The translations under genes and the position numbers were made by a program. The notes below the pieces were generated by a model. That model was given only the letters and a program-made list of their open reading frames with translations. It had not been told where the DNA came from and made no database searches. From positions 1 to 64,000 of the forward strand of contig JBFIHG010000005.1 of NCBI GenBank assembly GCA_041601945.1: a DNA stretch of 64,000 nt. Reading direction: 5' to 3'. Shown here one piece after another: positions 24,892-33,103 of this stretch. Source of the stretch: JBFJKD01 sp041601945. GTDB lineage: Bacteria; Pseudomonadota; Gammaproteobacteria; Pseudomonadales; Porticoccaceae. Each line of letters opens with the position of its first letter. Within the stretch, counting starts at the first letter, position 1.

Positions 24892-25545
24892 ATGCAGATA
24901 AAACGAGCAACGGCATTCGATGACCAGGAGCTTGCGCGAAAATTATCGCCGTTACATTATTTTCAGGAAATCCGCAAAAATGATGAGAATCAATTTCGCA
25001 CGCTGATTTTCAATTCCCGGTTCGTGGAGCTACAGCCCGGTGAGTTTTTAATGAATCAGGGGGATAGCGATCAATACATTTATTTTTTGATGAAGGGTGC
25101 CCTTGAGGTTTGTGCCGATAGTCGCGGTGAGATGGTACTCGGGGCATTAATGCCCGGCGAGGTTTTTGGTGAGACAGCGGTGATTTTGGGAAGACCGCGC
25201 ACGGCCTACATTCGCGCTCCGGACAAGGGGCGGGAAGCGCAGGTATTTGCCACTGACTTCAGCATCTTTCAGGATTTACATAGCCACCAGTTGGTAACGT
25301 TGCAAACCAAGTTAATCGTTTACCGGCAGATGGTACACGTATTGCGTTGGCGGAACGATCAGCACCAATCGCGGACTGCGGGCAGTGTAAAACCACGCAC
25401 TGCGTACGGTATATTGCCATTCAGCGGAACACTGGGTACTCAGGCAGAGCTGGAGTCTCTGGTTGGCCAGGCGAGGTACTACGCTGAACGATTACAGCAA
25501 CTCAACGAGGAACTGGGCGCTGTGCGCAATAGCGTCGCGGGTTGA
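24892..25545 (+). CDS. Cyclic-nucleotide-binding domain protein without DNA-binding domain
   Basis: The 217-residue protein has one cNMP-binding domain at about residues 40-150. ELQPGEFLMNQGDSDQYIYF opens the barrel, and MPGEVFGETAVILGRPRTAY is the phosphate-binding cassette with the Gly-Glu and Arg-Thr-Ala positions kept. After residue 160 there is no helix-turn-helix, only a short linker and a predicted coiled helix (ELESLVGQARYYAERLQQLN). It cannot be a classical Crp-type activator, and a partner-binding sensor of cAMP or c-di-GMP is more likely. dinB starts 40 bases downstream, but a functional link is not evident. Confidence 0.85.
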   Translation: MQIKRATAFDDQELARKLSPLHYFQEIRKNDENQFRTLIFNSRFVELQPGEFLMNQGDSDQYIYFLMKGALEVCADSRGEMVLGALMPGEVFGETAVILGRPRTAYIRAPDKGREAQVFATDFSIFQDLHSHQLVTLQTKLIVYRQMVHVLRWRNDQHQSRTAGSVKPRTAYGILPFSGTLGTQAELESLVGQARYYAERLQQLNEELGAVRNSVAG

Positions 25546-25584
25546 TTCCTGTAGTGCACCGCTAATGATTGGTCGTAATGCATA

Positions 25585-26676
25585 ATGTCCTCTGCACCGT
25601 TAAAAATCCGAAAAATTATTCACTGTGACTGTGATTGCTTTTTTGCTGCAGTTGAAATGCGCGATGAACCGACTCTGCGCACTGTTCCCTTGGCAGTGGG
25701 TGGGGCAGCGGATAAAAGGGGTGTCATAGCGACCTGTAATTACCTCGCTCGAGACTATGGTGTGCACTCGGCAATGCCTACGGCGCGCGCGCTGCGTCTG
25801 TGTCCCGCGCTGGTGGTGATTCCACCCAATTTCGCCAAATACCAACAAGTCGCCCGGGAAATCCGGGCTATTTTTTGCGACTACACCGAGAAAGTTGAGC
25901 CTTTGTCACTGGATGAAGCTTTTCTCGACGTGACGGATTGTACCCAGCACCGGGGCAGTGCCACGCTAATTGGCGAAGAAATTAGAACGCGAGTGTCCGC
26001 AACCCTGGGCATTACTATTTCGGTGGGCATTGCAGAGAACAAATTTCTGGCCAAAATCGCCAGCGACTGGCGTAAGCCCAATGGACTTTTTGTCATTACG
26101 CCAGACCAAACGGATGATTTCGTGCGCGCACTGGCGGTGCGAAAATTGTTTGGCGTGGGTGAGGCGACGGAAAAAAAGCTCTCACAGCTGGGTGTGAGCA
26201 CTTGCGCTGATTTGCGTGCTGTCGACTTGGCGACACTGCTCGAAAAGTTTGGGGCCATGGGGGAGCGACTTTATCAATTATGCAGAGGTGTCGATACCCG
26301 GGCTGTGGTGCCCGACCGACGCCGAAAATCGTTAAGTATCGAGCATACCTATGACGTCGATCTGGAGGACAGCGCGGCATGCCTCACTAGAATCCCCGCA
26401 CTGGTGGACGGTCTGATCACGCGACTCACACGGGTAGACGACAGCTACACAGTCGTCAAACAATTTCTAAAAATACGTTTCGATAACTTCAGTATTACCA
26501 CCATCGAACGCAGCGGCAGTCAGATTGATTCTGAATTCTATAGCATGCTATGCGCGGAGGCCTGGCAGCGCGCTGCCAGGCCGGTGCGCTTGCTGGGTGT
26601 TGGGGTGAGGTTCGCGGACATTCCAGGGGCGAGCGAAGCCCGTAGCGCGGACATGCAGCCTCAGCTTTTTCCGTGA
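25585..26676 (+). CDS. dinB: DNA polymerase IV (Y-family)
   Basis: The 363-residue translesion polymerase has the catalytic carboxylates in IIHCDCDCFFAAVEMRD and in SLDEAFLDVT. The steric-gate aromatic (FF) is present, as are the family motifs KFLAKIASDWRKPNG and the thumb helix-hairpin-helix VRKLFGVGEATEKKLSQLGV. In E. coli the first motif is HVDMDCFFAA; here Val and Met are both replaced by Cys, leaving the metal ligands intact. The C-terminus is a little-finger domain ending at LQLFP-like MQPQLFP, a likely beta-clamp-binding peptide. No LexA box is visible just upstream, unlike imuA in the same window. Confidence 0.95.
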   Translation: MSSAPLKIRKIIHCDCDCFFAAVEMRDEPTLRTVPLAVGGAADKRGVIATCNYLARDYGVHSAMPTARALRLCPALVVIPPNFAKYQQVAREIRAIFCDYTEKVEPLSLDEAFLDVTDCTQHRGSATLIGEEIRTRVSATLGITISVGIAENKFLAKIASDWRKPNGLFVITPDQTDDFVRALAVRKLFGVGEATEKKLSQLGVSTCADLRAVDLATLLEKFGAMGERLYQLCRGVDTRAVVPDRRRKSLSIEHTYDVDLEDSAACLTRIPALVDGLITRLTRVDDSYTVVKQFLKIRFDNFSITTIERSGSQIDSEFYSMLCAEAWQRAARPVRLLGVGVRFADIPGASEARSADMQPQLFP

Positions 26677-26686
26677 GGAAAAACCA

Positions 26687-26713
26687 GGGCGCTGCGCGCG
26701 GCGCCCTTCTTTG
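26687..26713. terminator. Hairpin between convergent dinB and aldehyde dehydrogenase genes
   Basis: GGGCGC (26687-26692) and GCGCCC (26701-26706) form a 6-bp GC stem with an 8-base loop, followed by TTCTTTG. On the other strand the hairpin is followed by a T-rich stretch (complement of GAGGAAAAACCA). It could stop transcription in both directions. The T tracts are short. Confidence 0.5.
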
Positions 26714-26732
26714 CGAAAGCCTTAAGCCAGCC

Positions 26733-28166
26733 TCACAGCTTGAACTTGTTCAGTAAGCTATACAATTTTTCATGGGCGCCGGTGTAAGGCGGATAAAATA
26801 AATCCGGCTTGCCAAATTTTGGAAAATTGAAGACCGGGCGCAATTTGCTGAACTCCAGAAAGCCCTCGTAGCCGTGATAATGGCCCATGCCGCTGGCGCC
26901 AACACCGCCAAAGGGCAGGTCGTGTTGCAATGCGTGAAACACGCAGTTGTTAAATAATACGCCGCCGGACATGGTGTTGTGTACAATTTTCGCCTGAATT
27001 TGTTGGTTGTGGGTAAAGGCGTATAACGCCAGAGGCCGGTCGCGTTGATTGATGTAATCCAGCACTTCGTCGAGAGAGCGATAGGTCATGATGGGTAGCA
27101 GCGGGCCAAAAATTTCTTCCTGTAATAGACGCATGTCCTGGGAAACATTGATGAGCAGATGCGGCGGAAATTTGCGTAGTTCGCTGTTGAAATCCCCATC
27201 CACCAGTTTAACCGCAGTGGCACCCTTGGCCACTGCATCGTCCAGGGTTTCACGCAAACGCGTAAACGACGGCCCGTCAATCACCGACGTATAGCTAGGC
27301 TCATCTATGTTCGGATAGCGCTGACCCACTATTCGTTTGGCAAGTGCGACGAATTCGTCTACTTTGCCTTCCGGTAAAAACAGGTAGTCGGGCGCGATAC
27401 AGGTCTGACCGGCATTCAGAAACTTGGTGTATAGCAGGCGCTGCGCCGCTTCCTTAAGGTCGAAATCATCGCACACGATGGTGGGTGATTTACCACCCAG
27501 TTCGAGAGTTACCGGGCACAGATTTTCTGCCGCGGATTTCATCACGGTGCGACCGCTCTCGGCAGAACCGGTGTAAATAATATGGTCGAAAGGCAATGAG
27601 GTGAATTCGGACCCGCGTACCCCGGGCAAAAATGCCACCAGGTCGTCGCCAAAGGTCTCCGCACAAAGCTTTTGCAGAAGGCGACAGAGATTGTCCGAAT
27701 TGGTCGCCAGTTTAACCATACAGCGATTGCCAGCGGCAAGGGCGCTGACAATGGGACCAATGCTTAAAAACAACGGGTAGTTCCAGGGGGTGACGACGCC
27801 CACCAACCCCTTGGGTTGTGGCAACACCCGGTTTTTGCCGGTCGCAAACAGAATGGAGACGTGGCGCTTCTGAGGTTTCATCCATTTTTTGAGTTTCTTG
27901 CGGGCATCCCGTATGCCGGACAGGCTACTGAATATTTCCACCAATTTGGTTTCGATCACGCTGCGGTGACCAAAATCTGTAGAGATGGCCGCTGCGATGG
28001 CATCCGCGTTGTTATTGATTAAGGTCTCCAGTTTGGCGAGGTTATCCATACGTTGCGTATAACTGGGGTACGGATCCGCGCGATAGGCTGCCTTTTGCTG
28101 CATAAACACCCGCTGTGCGTCATTTTCCGGGGCTTTGAACTCTCTTATTTGCGCTGCTTGAGCCAT
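26733..28166 (-). CDS. Aldehyde dehydrogenase, coniferyl aldehyde dehydrogenase-like
   Basis: This NAD(P)-dependent aldehyde dehydrogenase has 477 residues. GVVTPWNYPLFLSIGPIVSA is the cofactor-binding region, VTLELGGKSPTIVCDD carries the catalytic glutamate, and FLNAGQTCIAPDYLF carries the nucleophilic cysteine. The C-terminal half (HNTMSGGVLFNNCVFHALQH, LPFGGVGASGMGHYHG) fits the class 3-like group that includes CalB and fatty-aldehyde dehydrogenases. It probably oxidises aromatic or medium-chain aldehydes to acids. The ATG at 28166 has GAGGA eight bases upstream. A GTG at 28187 would make the gene longer but contains that binding site in its coding part. Confidence 0.92.
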   Translation of the reverse strand: MAQAAQIREFKAPENDAQRVFMQQKAAYRADPYPSYTQRMDNLAKLETLINNNADAIAAAISTDFGHRSVIETKLVEIFSSLSGIRDARKKLKKWMKPQKRHVSILFATGKNRVLPQPKGLVGVVTPWNYPLFLSIGPIVSALAAGNRCMVKLATNSDNLCRLLQKLCAETFGDDLVAFLPGVRGSEFTSLPFDHIIYTGSAESGRTVMKSAAENLCPVTLELGGKSPTIVCDDFDLKEAAQRLLYTKFLNAGQTCIAPDYLFLPEGKVDEFVALAKRIVGQRYPNIDEPSYTSVIDGPSFTRLRETLDDAVAKGATAVKLVDGDFNSELRKFPPHLLINVSQDMRLLQEEIFGPLLPIMTYRSLDEVLDYINQRDRPLALYAFTHNQQIQAKIVHNTMSGGVLFNNCVFHALQHDLPFGGVGASGMGHYHGYEGFLEFSKLRPVFNFPKFGKPDLFYPPYTGAHEKLYSLLNKFKL

Positions 28167-28320
28167 GGCTAATTTCCTCGCTATCACCGCATATGTGGGG
28201 GTTGATTATAGGTGCACTCGACGATTAAAGCCTATTGGTTCCTTCCGGTAAAGTACGGAGTGTTCTGGCATTTTGGCATTTGACCGAGATCGCGCCAGCT
28301 GTTGCTAGGTATCTAAATAG

Positions 28321-31206
28321 CTAGTCGTCCAGGTAGTTTGCAATCGGCGGGCAGGTGCACACCAGATGGCGATCGCCGTAGACGTTGTCGACACGGTTAA
28401 CTGTGGGCCACACTTTAGCGGTGTGCAACCAGGGCACGGGACGTGCCGCGGTTTCCCTGCTGTAGGGTCTTTCCCAAATTTCGGCAAGCAGATCATTCAG
28501 AGTATGGGGGGCCTGCTTGAGGGGGTTGTCAAGGCGATCCCAGGTGCCGTTGGCTACCTGCTCAATTTCGTGGCGAATGCTGATCATGGCGGCGATGAAA
28601 CGGTCGAGCTCCTGTAGTGATTCGCTTTCGGTGGGCTCGATCATCAGCGTTCCCGGCACCGGAAAGGACATGGTGGGAGCGTGGTAACCGTAATCCATTA
28701 AACGTTTGGCGATATCTTCTTCGGTGATGCCGCTGATTTCTTTGAGGTCGCGAATATCGATAATACACTCGTGGGCGACGCGGCCGTTGCGGCCGGTATA
28801 CAGCACTGGGAAGTGATCAGCCAGTTTTACGGCGATGTAATTGGCATTAAGGATTGCCACCTGAGAAGCTCTTTTCAGGCCTGACGCGCCCATCATGGTG
28901 ATATACATCCAGGGGATCGGCAAAATTCCCGCGGAGCCCCAGGGTGCAGCCGAGACCGTACCATTCTCACCATCGGTGCCGGGAATCTGCTGCAACGGAT
29001 GGGTGGGTAAAAACGGCGCCAAATGGGCGCGCACTGCGATCGGCCCCATGCCGGGGCCGCCGCCGCCATGGGGAATACAGAACGTTTTGTGCAGATTCAA
29101 GTGAGAGACGTCGCCGCCGAACCGCCCCGGCTCAGCAATGCCCACCAGGGCATTCAGATTGGCGCCGTCGATATACACCTGGCCGCCATGCGCGTGGATC
29201 AGATCACACAGATCTACGATGTTTTCCTCAAACACGCCGTGGGTCGAGGGGTAAGTCACCATCAACGCCGCCAAATGGGTGCTGTGCGCCGCGACCTTGG
29301 CGCGCAGATCGTCGAGATCGATATTGCCGTCACCGTCGCAGCGCACCACCACTACGCGCAGGCCAACCATCTGGGCGGTGGCGGGATTGGTGCCATGGGC
29401 AGAGGAGGGAATCAGGCAGATATTGCGGTGCGCCTGGCCGCGACTGGCGTGATACTTCTTGATGGCGATCAGGCCTGCGTATTCACCCTGGGAGCCCGCA
29501 TTGGGTTGCAGCGACACGGCGCTGTATCCGGTACAGACCGCAAGCATCTCTTCGAGGTCGGTCAATAGCTGCCGGTAGCCCTGTGCCTGCTCCATGGGCG
29601 CAAACGGATGCACGTCCGCAAATTTTTGCCAGGTGACCGGTAGCATCTCGGCGCTGGCATTAAGTTTCATGGTGCACGAGCCGAGGGGAATCATACTGTG
29701 GTTAAGCGCAATATCCTTGTTTTCCAGGCGTTTCAGATAGCGTAGCATTTCCGTTTCGCTGTGATAGCTGTTGAAAACTGGATGGGTCAGCACGCTATCT
29801 GTGCGGCATATGTTCTCGGCCAGGCCGGGCTGAGGAGTTGTGTCCGACAGGTTGTGGCGACGGACCTGGTCGGGGCAAAAAAGATCGAGCAGCTGCTCCA
29901 CCAGTGTTGCGGTACTGGTTTCGTCGAGACAGATGGTCAACGCAGAGTGGTCCCGTGGAAACAAATTAATACGGGCGGCGCGAACGCGCTCAAGGAGTTC
30001 CTCACGCTGGGCGCCAACTTCGACGGTAATGCTGTCAAACCAGGTATCGTGACGCAGTTGGTAACCCATCGCGATGAGTCCGCCCGCTAAAAAGTTGGTC
30101 AGGGCATGGATGCGTCGCGCAATGCGTTGTAGGCCCTCAGGGCCGTGATATACCGCGTAAAAAGCACTGATAACAGCCAGCAACACCTGGGATGTGCAAA
30201 TATTCGAGTTGGCCTTTTCGCGGCGAATATGCTGCTCCCGGGTTTGCATGGCCATACGCAATGCAGGTTTACCTCGCACATCCACCGAAACGCCGATAAT
30301 GCGTCCCGGCGCGGCCCGTTTGTAGTCGTCGCGAAAGGCCATAAAGGCCGCGTGTGGACCGCCAAAGCCCAGGGGTACGCCGAAGCGCTGGGCGCTCCCG
30401 ACGACGATATCTGCGCCCATATGCCCTGGAGGCTTTAACAAAACCAGGCTCATTAGATCCGCGGCAACGATGGCCAGGGCACCTTGTTGGTGAATCAGTG
30501 CAATCGTTGCGTCGAGATTTTTTACCGCCCCGCTGGATCCCGGATATTGCAGCAGCGCACCAAAATATTGGTGTTGCCCGAGGTCCCGATGCGGATCGCC
30601 TTCGACCACTTCGAATCCGAAATGCTCGGCCCGGGTGCGCACCACCGCTTTGGTTTGCGGGTGGCAATCGGCGGCCATAAAAAATGTCTGACGGTCGCCA
30701 CCGCGCTGCAATCGTTTGGCCATTGCCATTGCCTCGGCGGCAGCCGTCGCCTCGTCGAGTAGTGAGGCGTTGGCCATTGGCATGCCCGTCAGGTCGATTA
30801 CCATTTGCTGAAAATTCAACAGTGCTTCAAGTCGACCCTGAGAAATTTCCGGTTGGTAGGGGGTATAGGCGGTGTACCAGCCGGGGTTTTCGAGCACATT
30901 GCGTAAAATAACATTGGGTAAAATCGTATTGTGATAACCGAGACCGATTAGCGAGGTAAATAACTGGTTGCGATTAGCGATGCGCTCCAATGCCAGCAGC
31001 GCGTCGCGTTCGGAACGAGGTCTGGGTAGTTGCAGTGCATCGCGCATCAAAATACTGCGTGGCACAAGGCTCTCCACAAGCTGCTCCAGACTGTCCGCTC
31101 CGAGGACAGCGAGCATCGCCTCGATTTCGTGCGGCCGTGGGCCAATGTGACGATTTATAAAGTCGTCGAATCCGGCATCGGCATCGAGGATTGGATTAGA
31201 GGGCAT
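28321..31206 (-). CDS. gcvP: Glycine dehydrogenase (decarboxylating), P protein
   Basis: This is the pyridoxal-phosphate enzyme of the glycine cleavage system. It decarboxylates glycine and passes the aminomethyl group to the lipoyl H protein. Length is about 961 residues with both fused halves of the homodimeric type: FINRHIGPRPHEIEAMLAVL at the start, and HLNLHKTFCIPHGGGGPGMG around residue 706 with the Schiff-base lysine (HKTF). The ATG at 31206 (MPSNPILDADAGFDDF) agrees with the usual N-terminus; an upstream in-frame start at 31269 does not. No gcvT or gcvH lies beside it, so the other subunits are encoded elsewhere. I found no glycine riboswitch in the 243-base upstream gap. Confidence 0.96.
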   Translation of the reverse strand: MPSNPILDADAGFDDFINRHIGPRPHEIEAMLAVLGADSLEQLVESLVPRSILMRDALQLPRPRSERDALLALERIANRNQLFTSLIGLGYHNTILPNVILRNVLENPGWYTAYTPYQPEISQGRLEALLNFQQMVIDLTGMPMANASLLDEATAAAEAMAMAKRLQRGGDRQTFFMAADCHPQTKAVVRTRAEHFGFEVVEGDPHRDLGQHQYFGALLQYPGSSGAVKNLDATIALIHQQGALAIVAADLMSLVLLKPPGHMGADIVVGSAQRFGVPLGFGGPHAAFMAFRDDYKRAAPGRIIGVSVDVRGKPALRMAMQTREQHIRREKANSNICTSQVLLAVISAFYAVYHGPEGLQRIARRIHALTNFLAGGLIAMGYQLRHDTWFDSITVEVGAQREELLERVRAARINLFPRDHSALTICLDETSTATLVEQLLDLFCPDQVRRHNLSDTTPQPGLAENICRTDSVLTHPVFNSYHSETEMLRYLKRLENKDIALNHSMIPLGSCTMKLNASAEMLPVTWQKFADVHPFAPMEQAQGYRQLLTDLEEMLAVCTGYSAVSLQPNAGSQGEYAGLIAIKKYHASRGQAHRNICLIPSSAHGTNPATAQMVGLRVVVVRCDGDGNIDLDDLRAKVAAHSTHLAALMVTYPSTHGVFEENIVDLCDLIHAHGGQVYIDGANLNALVGIAEPGRFGGDVSHLNLHKTFCIPHGGGGPGMGPIAVRAHLAPFLPTHPLQQIPGTDGENGTVSAAPWGSAGILPIPWMYITMMGASGLKRASQVAILNANYIAVKLADHFPVLYTGRNGRVAHECIIDIRDLKEISGITEEDIAKRLMDYGYHAPTMSFPVPGTLMIEPTESESLQELDRFIAAMISIRHEIEQVANGTWDRLDNPLKQAPHTLNDLLAEIWERPYSRETAARPVPWLHTAKVWPTVNRVDNVYGDRHLVCTCPPIANYLDD

Positions 31207-31449
31207 AACAGCAGGGTACCCGGAGTAGCAGGTTAGCGGGCCGATCGTAATCAGCAATTCACGATCCATCCCGTAGGCCGTGCATCATAGCAACCGGCAT
31301 CTTTGCCCGGCAAATCGGATTCCCAAAATACTGCCCCTGGTGGCGTATGTTGCAAAGCCAGCATCAATACATATCCCGAAGGCGGAAAGGCAATGGATAG
31401 CCCTTCAGAAACCACTGTGGATGGTCGATAACGGTGCACAACCTGAGAT

Positions 31450-32853
31450 GTGGACAGAATGATGCAGCCCGGTTTGACGACATGTGCAGCGCCAGGCACC
31501 GATACACAGATCCCCAATGGCCTGGAGAAAACCGCCGTGGGGAAGCTGGAGGTGGGCATGTTTGTGGCCCAGCTTGACCGACCCTGGCTGGAATCGCCGT
31601 TTTTAATACACGGCTTTGAGATTCGACACCGAAGTCAGATCAGAACGCTGATGAGTCACTGCCGACACGTCTACGTGGCGCGGGGGCGCTCGCGCATGGT
31701 GGGTGGAGAAAAAACCCTGGCCCCGGCAGGTATTCGTTGTGTGGTGCAAGCTAACGAGAAGGTCGGGAATCTCTACCAGGTTCGGCGTTGGGGAAAACCC
31801 GCTCGCCAGCGGCAATTACGATCCCAGTCTGCACAAGTCAACTCCGTGCCGGTCGAGAAGGAGCACGGCCCAGCGCGGGCAATTTACGATCAGGCGTGCA
31901 CTGACATTGCGAATTTATTGCGCTCGGTGTCGGTGGGTCAGATGCTGGATACCGACCGGGCGGAACAAGTGGTGATGGCGTGTACAGACAGTATTTTACG
32001 CAATCCGAATGCCATGCTGTGGATGGCCAAAATAAAGCGTAAGGACGAGTATATTGCCGAGCATTCCCTCGACGTGTGCATCATGGCTGTCGCGTTTGGC
32101 CGGCATCTGGGTTATAGCGATAGCGCGCTGCAATTGCTAGGCTTGTGTGGTCTGTTGCACGACGTTGGAAAAATGCGCATAAAGCCGGAAATATTGTATA
32201 AAAAAGAGCCGTTTACGGAGCACGAAGCTGAATATTTACGGCGTCATACAGAGGCCGGGTACCAATCGCTGGGGACCCAGAAAGGCCTGCACAAGCTGGT
32301 GCTTGATGTGGCGCTTAACCACCATGAGCGAGTCGATGGCACGGGTTATCCGCGCGGGTTGCGGGGCCATGAAATAGCAGAATTCACCCGTGTTATCTCT
32401 GTGCTGGATGCTTACGATACGATGATTTCCGGGCGCCCTTATGCGGCGGCGCGCACCCCCTATGAAGCGCAAAAAATTATCTATGCCAATAAAGGTACAC
32501 AATTCGACGAGGACATTGCGTTACAGTTTATCCGGGCAATTGGGCCTTACCCTCCTGGCACTATTGTGCAATTGTGTAACGGTATGGTGGGCGCGGTGTT
32601 ATCGGGGCGCCACAAGTTTCGGCATTTGCCGACTGTCCTGGTGGTACGGGATGAAAATGGGGCGCCAATCCCGTCGCGCAGCATAGATTTGAGTCTGACT
32701 GACCAGGGTGGCCTGGATAAAACGTTCCTGATTAAAAGGGTGTTAAAAGATGGGGATTGCGGAATACACCTCAATGCACTACGTGTAGAGACTGCCGGTG
32801 AGCAGGTAACCGTAGATCCCGGCCAGCAAATTCCCCGGGTGCAGGGCGATTAG
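31450..32853 (+). CDS. DUF3391 and HD-GYP domain phosphodiesterase, copy 1
   Basis: The 467-residue protein is a predicted cyclic-di-GMP phosphodiesterase. An N-terminal DUF3391 region contains VGKLEVGMFVAQLDRPWLES. The HD-GYP domain has AEHSLDVCIMAVAFGRHLGY, the HD pair in LLHDVGKMR, and HHERVDGTGYPRGLRGHEI, so all metal-ligand and GYP motifs are intact. No membrane segment or further sensor domain is present. The next gene is a close paralogue with the same order of domains. The gene is divergent from gcvP. Confidence 0.93.
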   Translation: MDRMMQPGLTTCAAPGTDTQIPNGLEKTAVGKLEVGMFVAQLDRPWLESPFLIHGFEIRHRSQIRTLMSHCRHVYVARGRSRMVGGEKTLAPAGIRCVVQANEKVGNLYQVRRWGKPARQRQLRSQSAQVNSVPVEKEHGPARAIYDQACTDIANLLRSVSVGQMLDTDRAEQVVMACTDSILRNPNAMLWMAKIKRKDEYIAEHSLDVCIMAVAFGRHLGYSDSALQLLGLCGLLHDVGKMRIKPEILYKKEPFTEHEAEYLRRHTEAGYQSLGTQKGLHKLVLDVALNHHERVDGTGYPRGLRGHEIAEFTRVISVLDAYDTMISGRPYAAARTPYEAQKIIYANKGTQFDEDIALQFIRAIGPYPPGTIVQLCNGMVGAVLSGRHKFRHLPTVLVVRDENGAPIPSRSIDLSLTDQGGLDKTFLIKRVLKDGDCGIHLNALRVETAGEQVTVDPGQQIPRVQGD

Positions 32854-32979
32854 TGCATCGTGTTGGCTAATAAATAGCCGACTGTTAGTGTCCTTTGCCC
32901 GGCTGACGAGTAGCTACCCCTGTGCATACAGTGCAGTGGCAGATTTCACGCTTGTCCGGCAATTTCAACCATTTATCCG

Positions 32980-33008
32980 TTGATGTTCGTTTCGTTCAGT
33001 CCTATATT
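32980..33008 (+). promoter_or_regulatory. Sigma-70 promoter of the second HD-GYP gene
   Basis: TTGATG (32980-32985), a 17-base spacer and TATATT (33003-33008). The -10 coincides with an in-frame TTG at 33008 that would otherwise be a candidate start, which argues for the ATG at 33104. The leader would be about 90 bases. Confidence 0.65.
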
Positions 33009-33103
33009 TGACGCATAATCGCGGTGTGTCGCGGCAGTGGCCTGTTGCGAACACGTCAACGCTCTCAGTGGATGGTGGACGAACGGCAGGGATCACACAA
33101 TTT

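Noticed and set aside
28167..28187. GTG start of the aldehyde dehydrogenase
   Set aside because: The Shine-Dalgarno for the ATG at 28166 lies inside this extension, so the downstream start is better supported.
31207..31449. Possible glycine riboswitch upstream of gcvP
   Set aside because: I looked for the paired glycine-aptamer motifs on the minus strand and found none; a covariance-model search would settle it.
33008..33103. TTG start of the second HD-GYP gene
   Set aside because: The TTG coincides with the -10 of the predicted promoter, and the extra residues are not shared with the paralogue.
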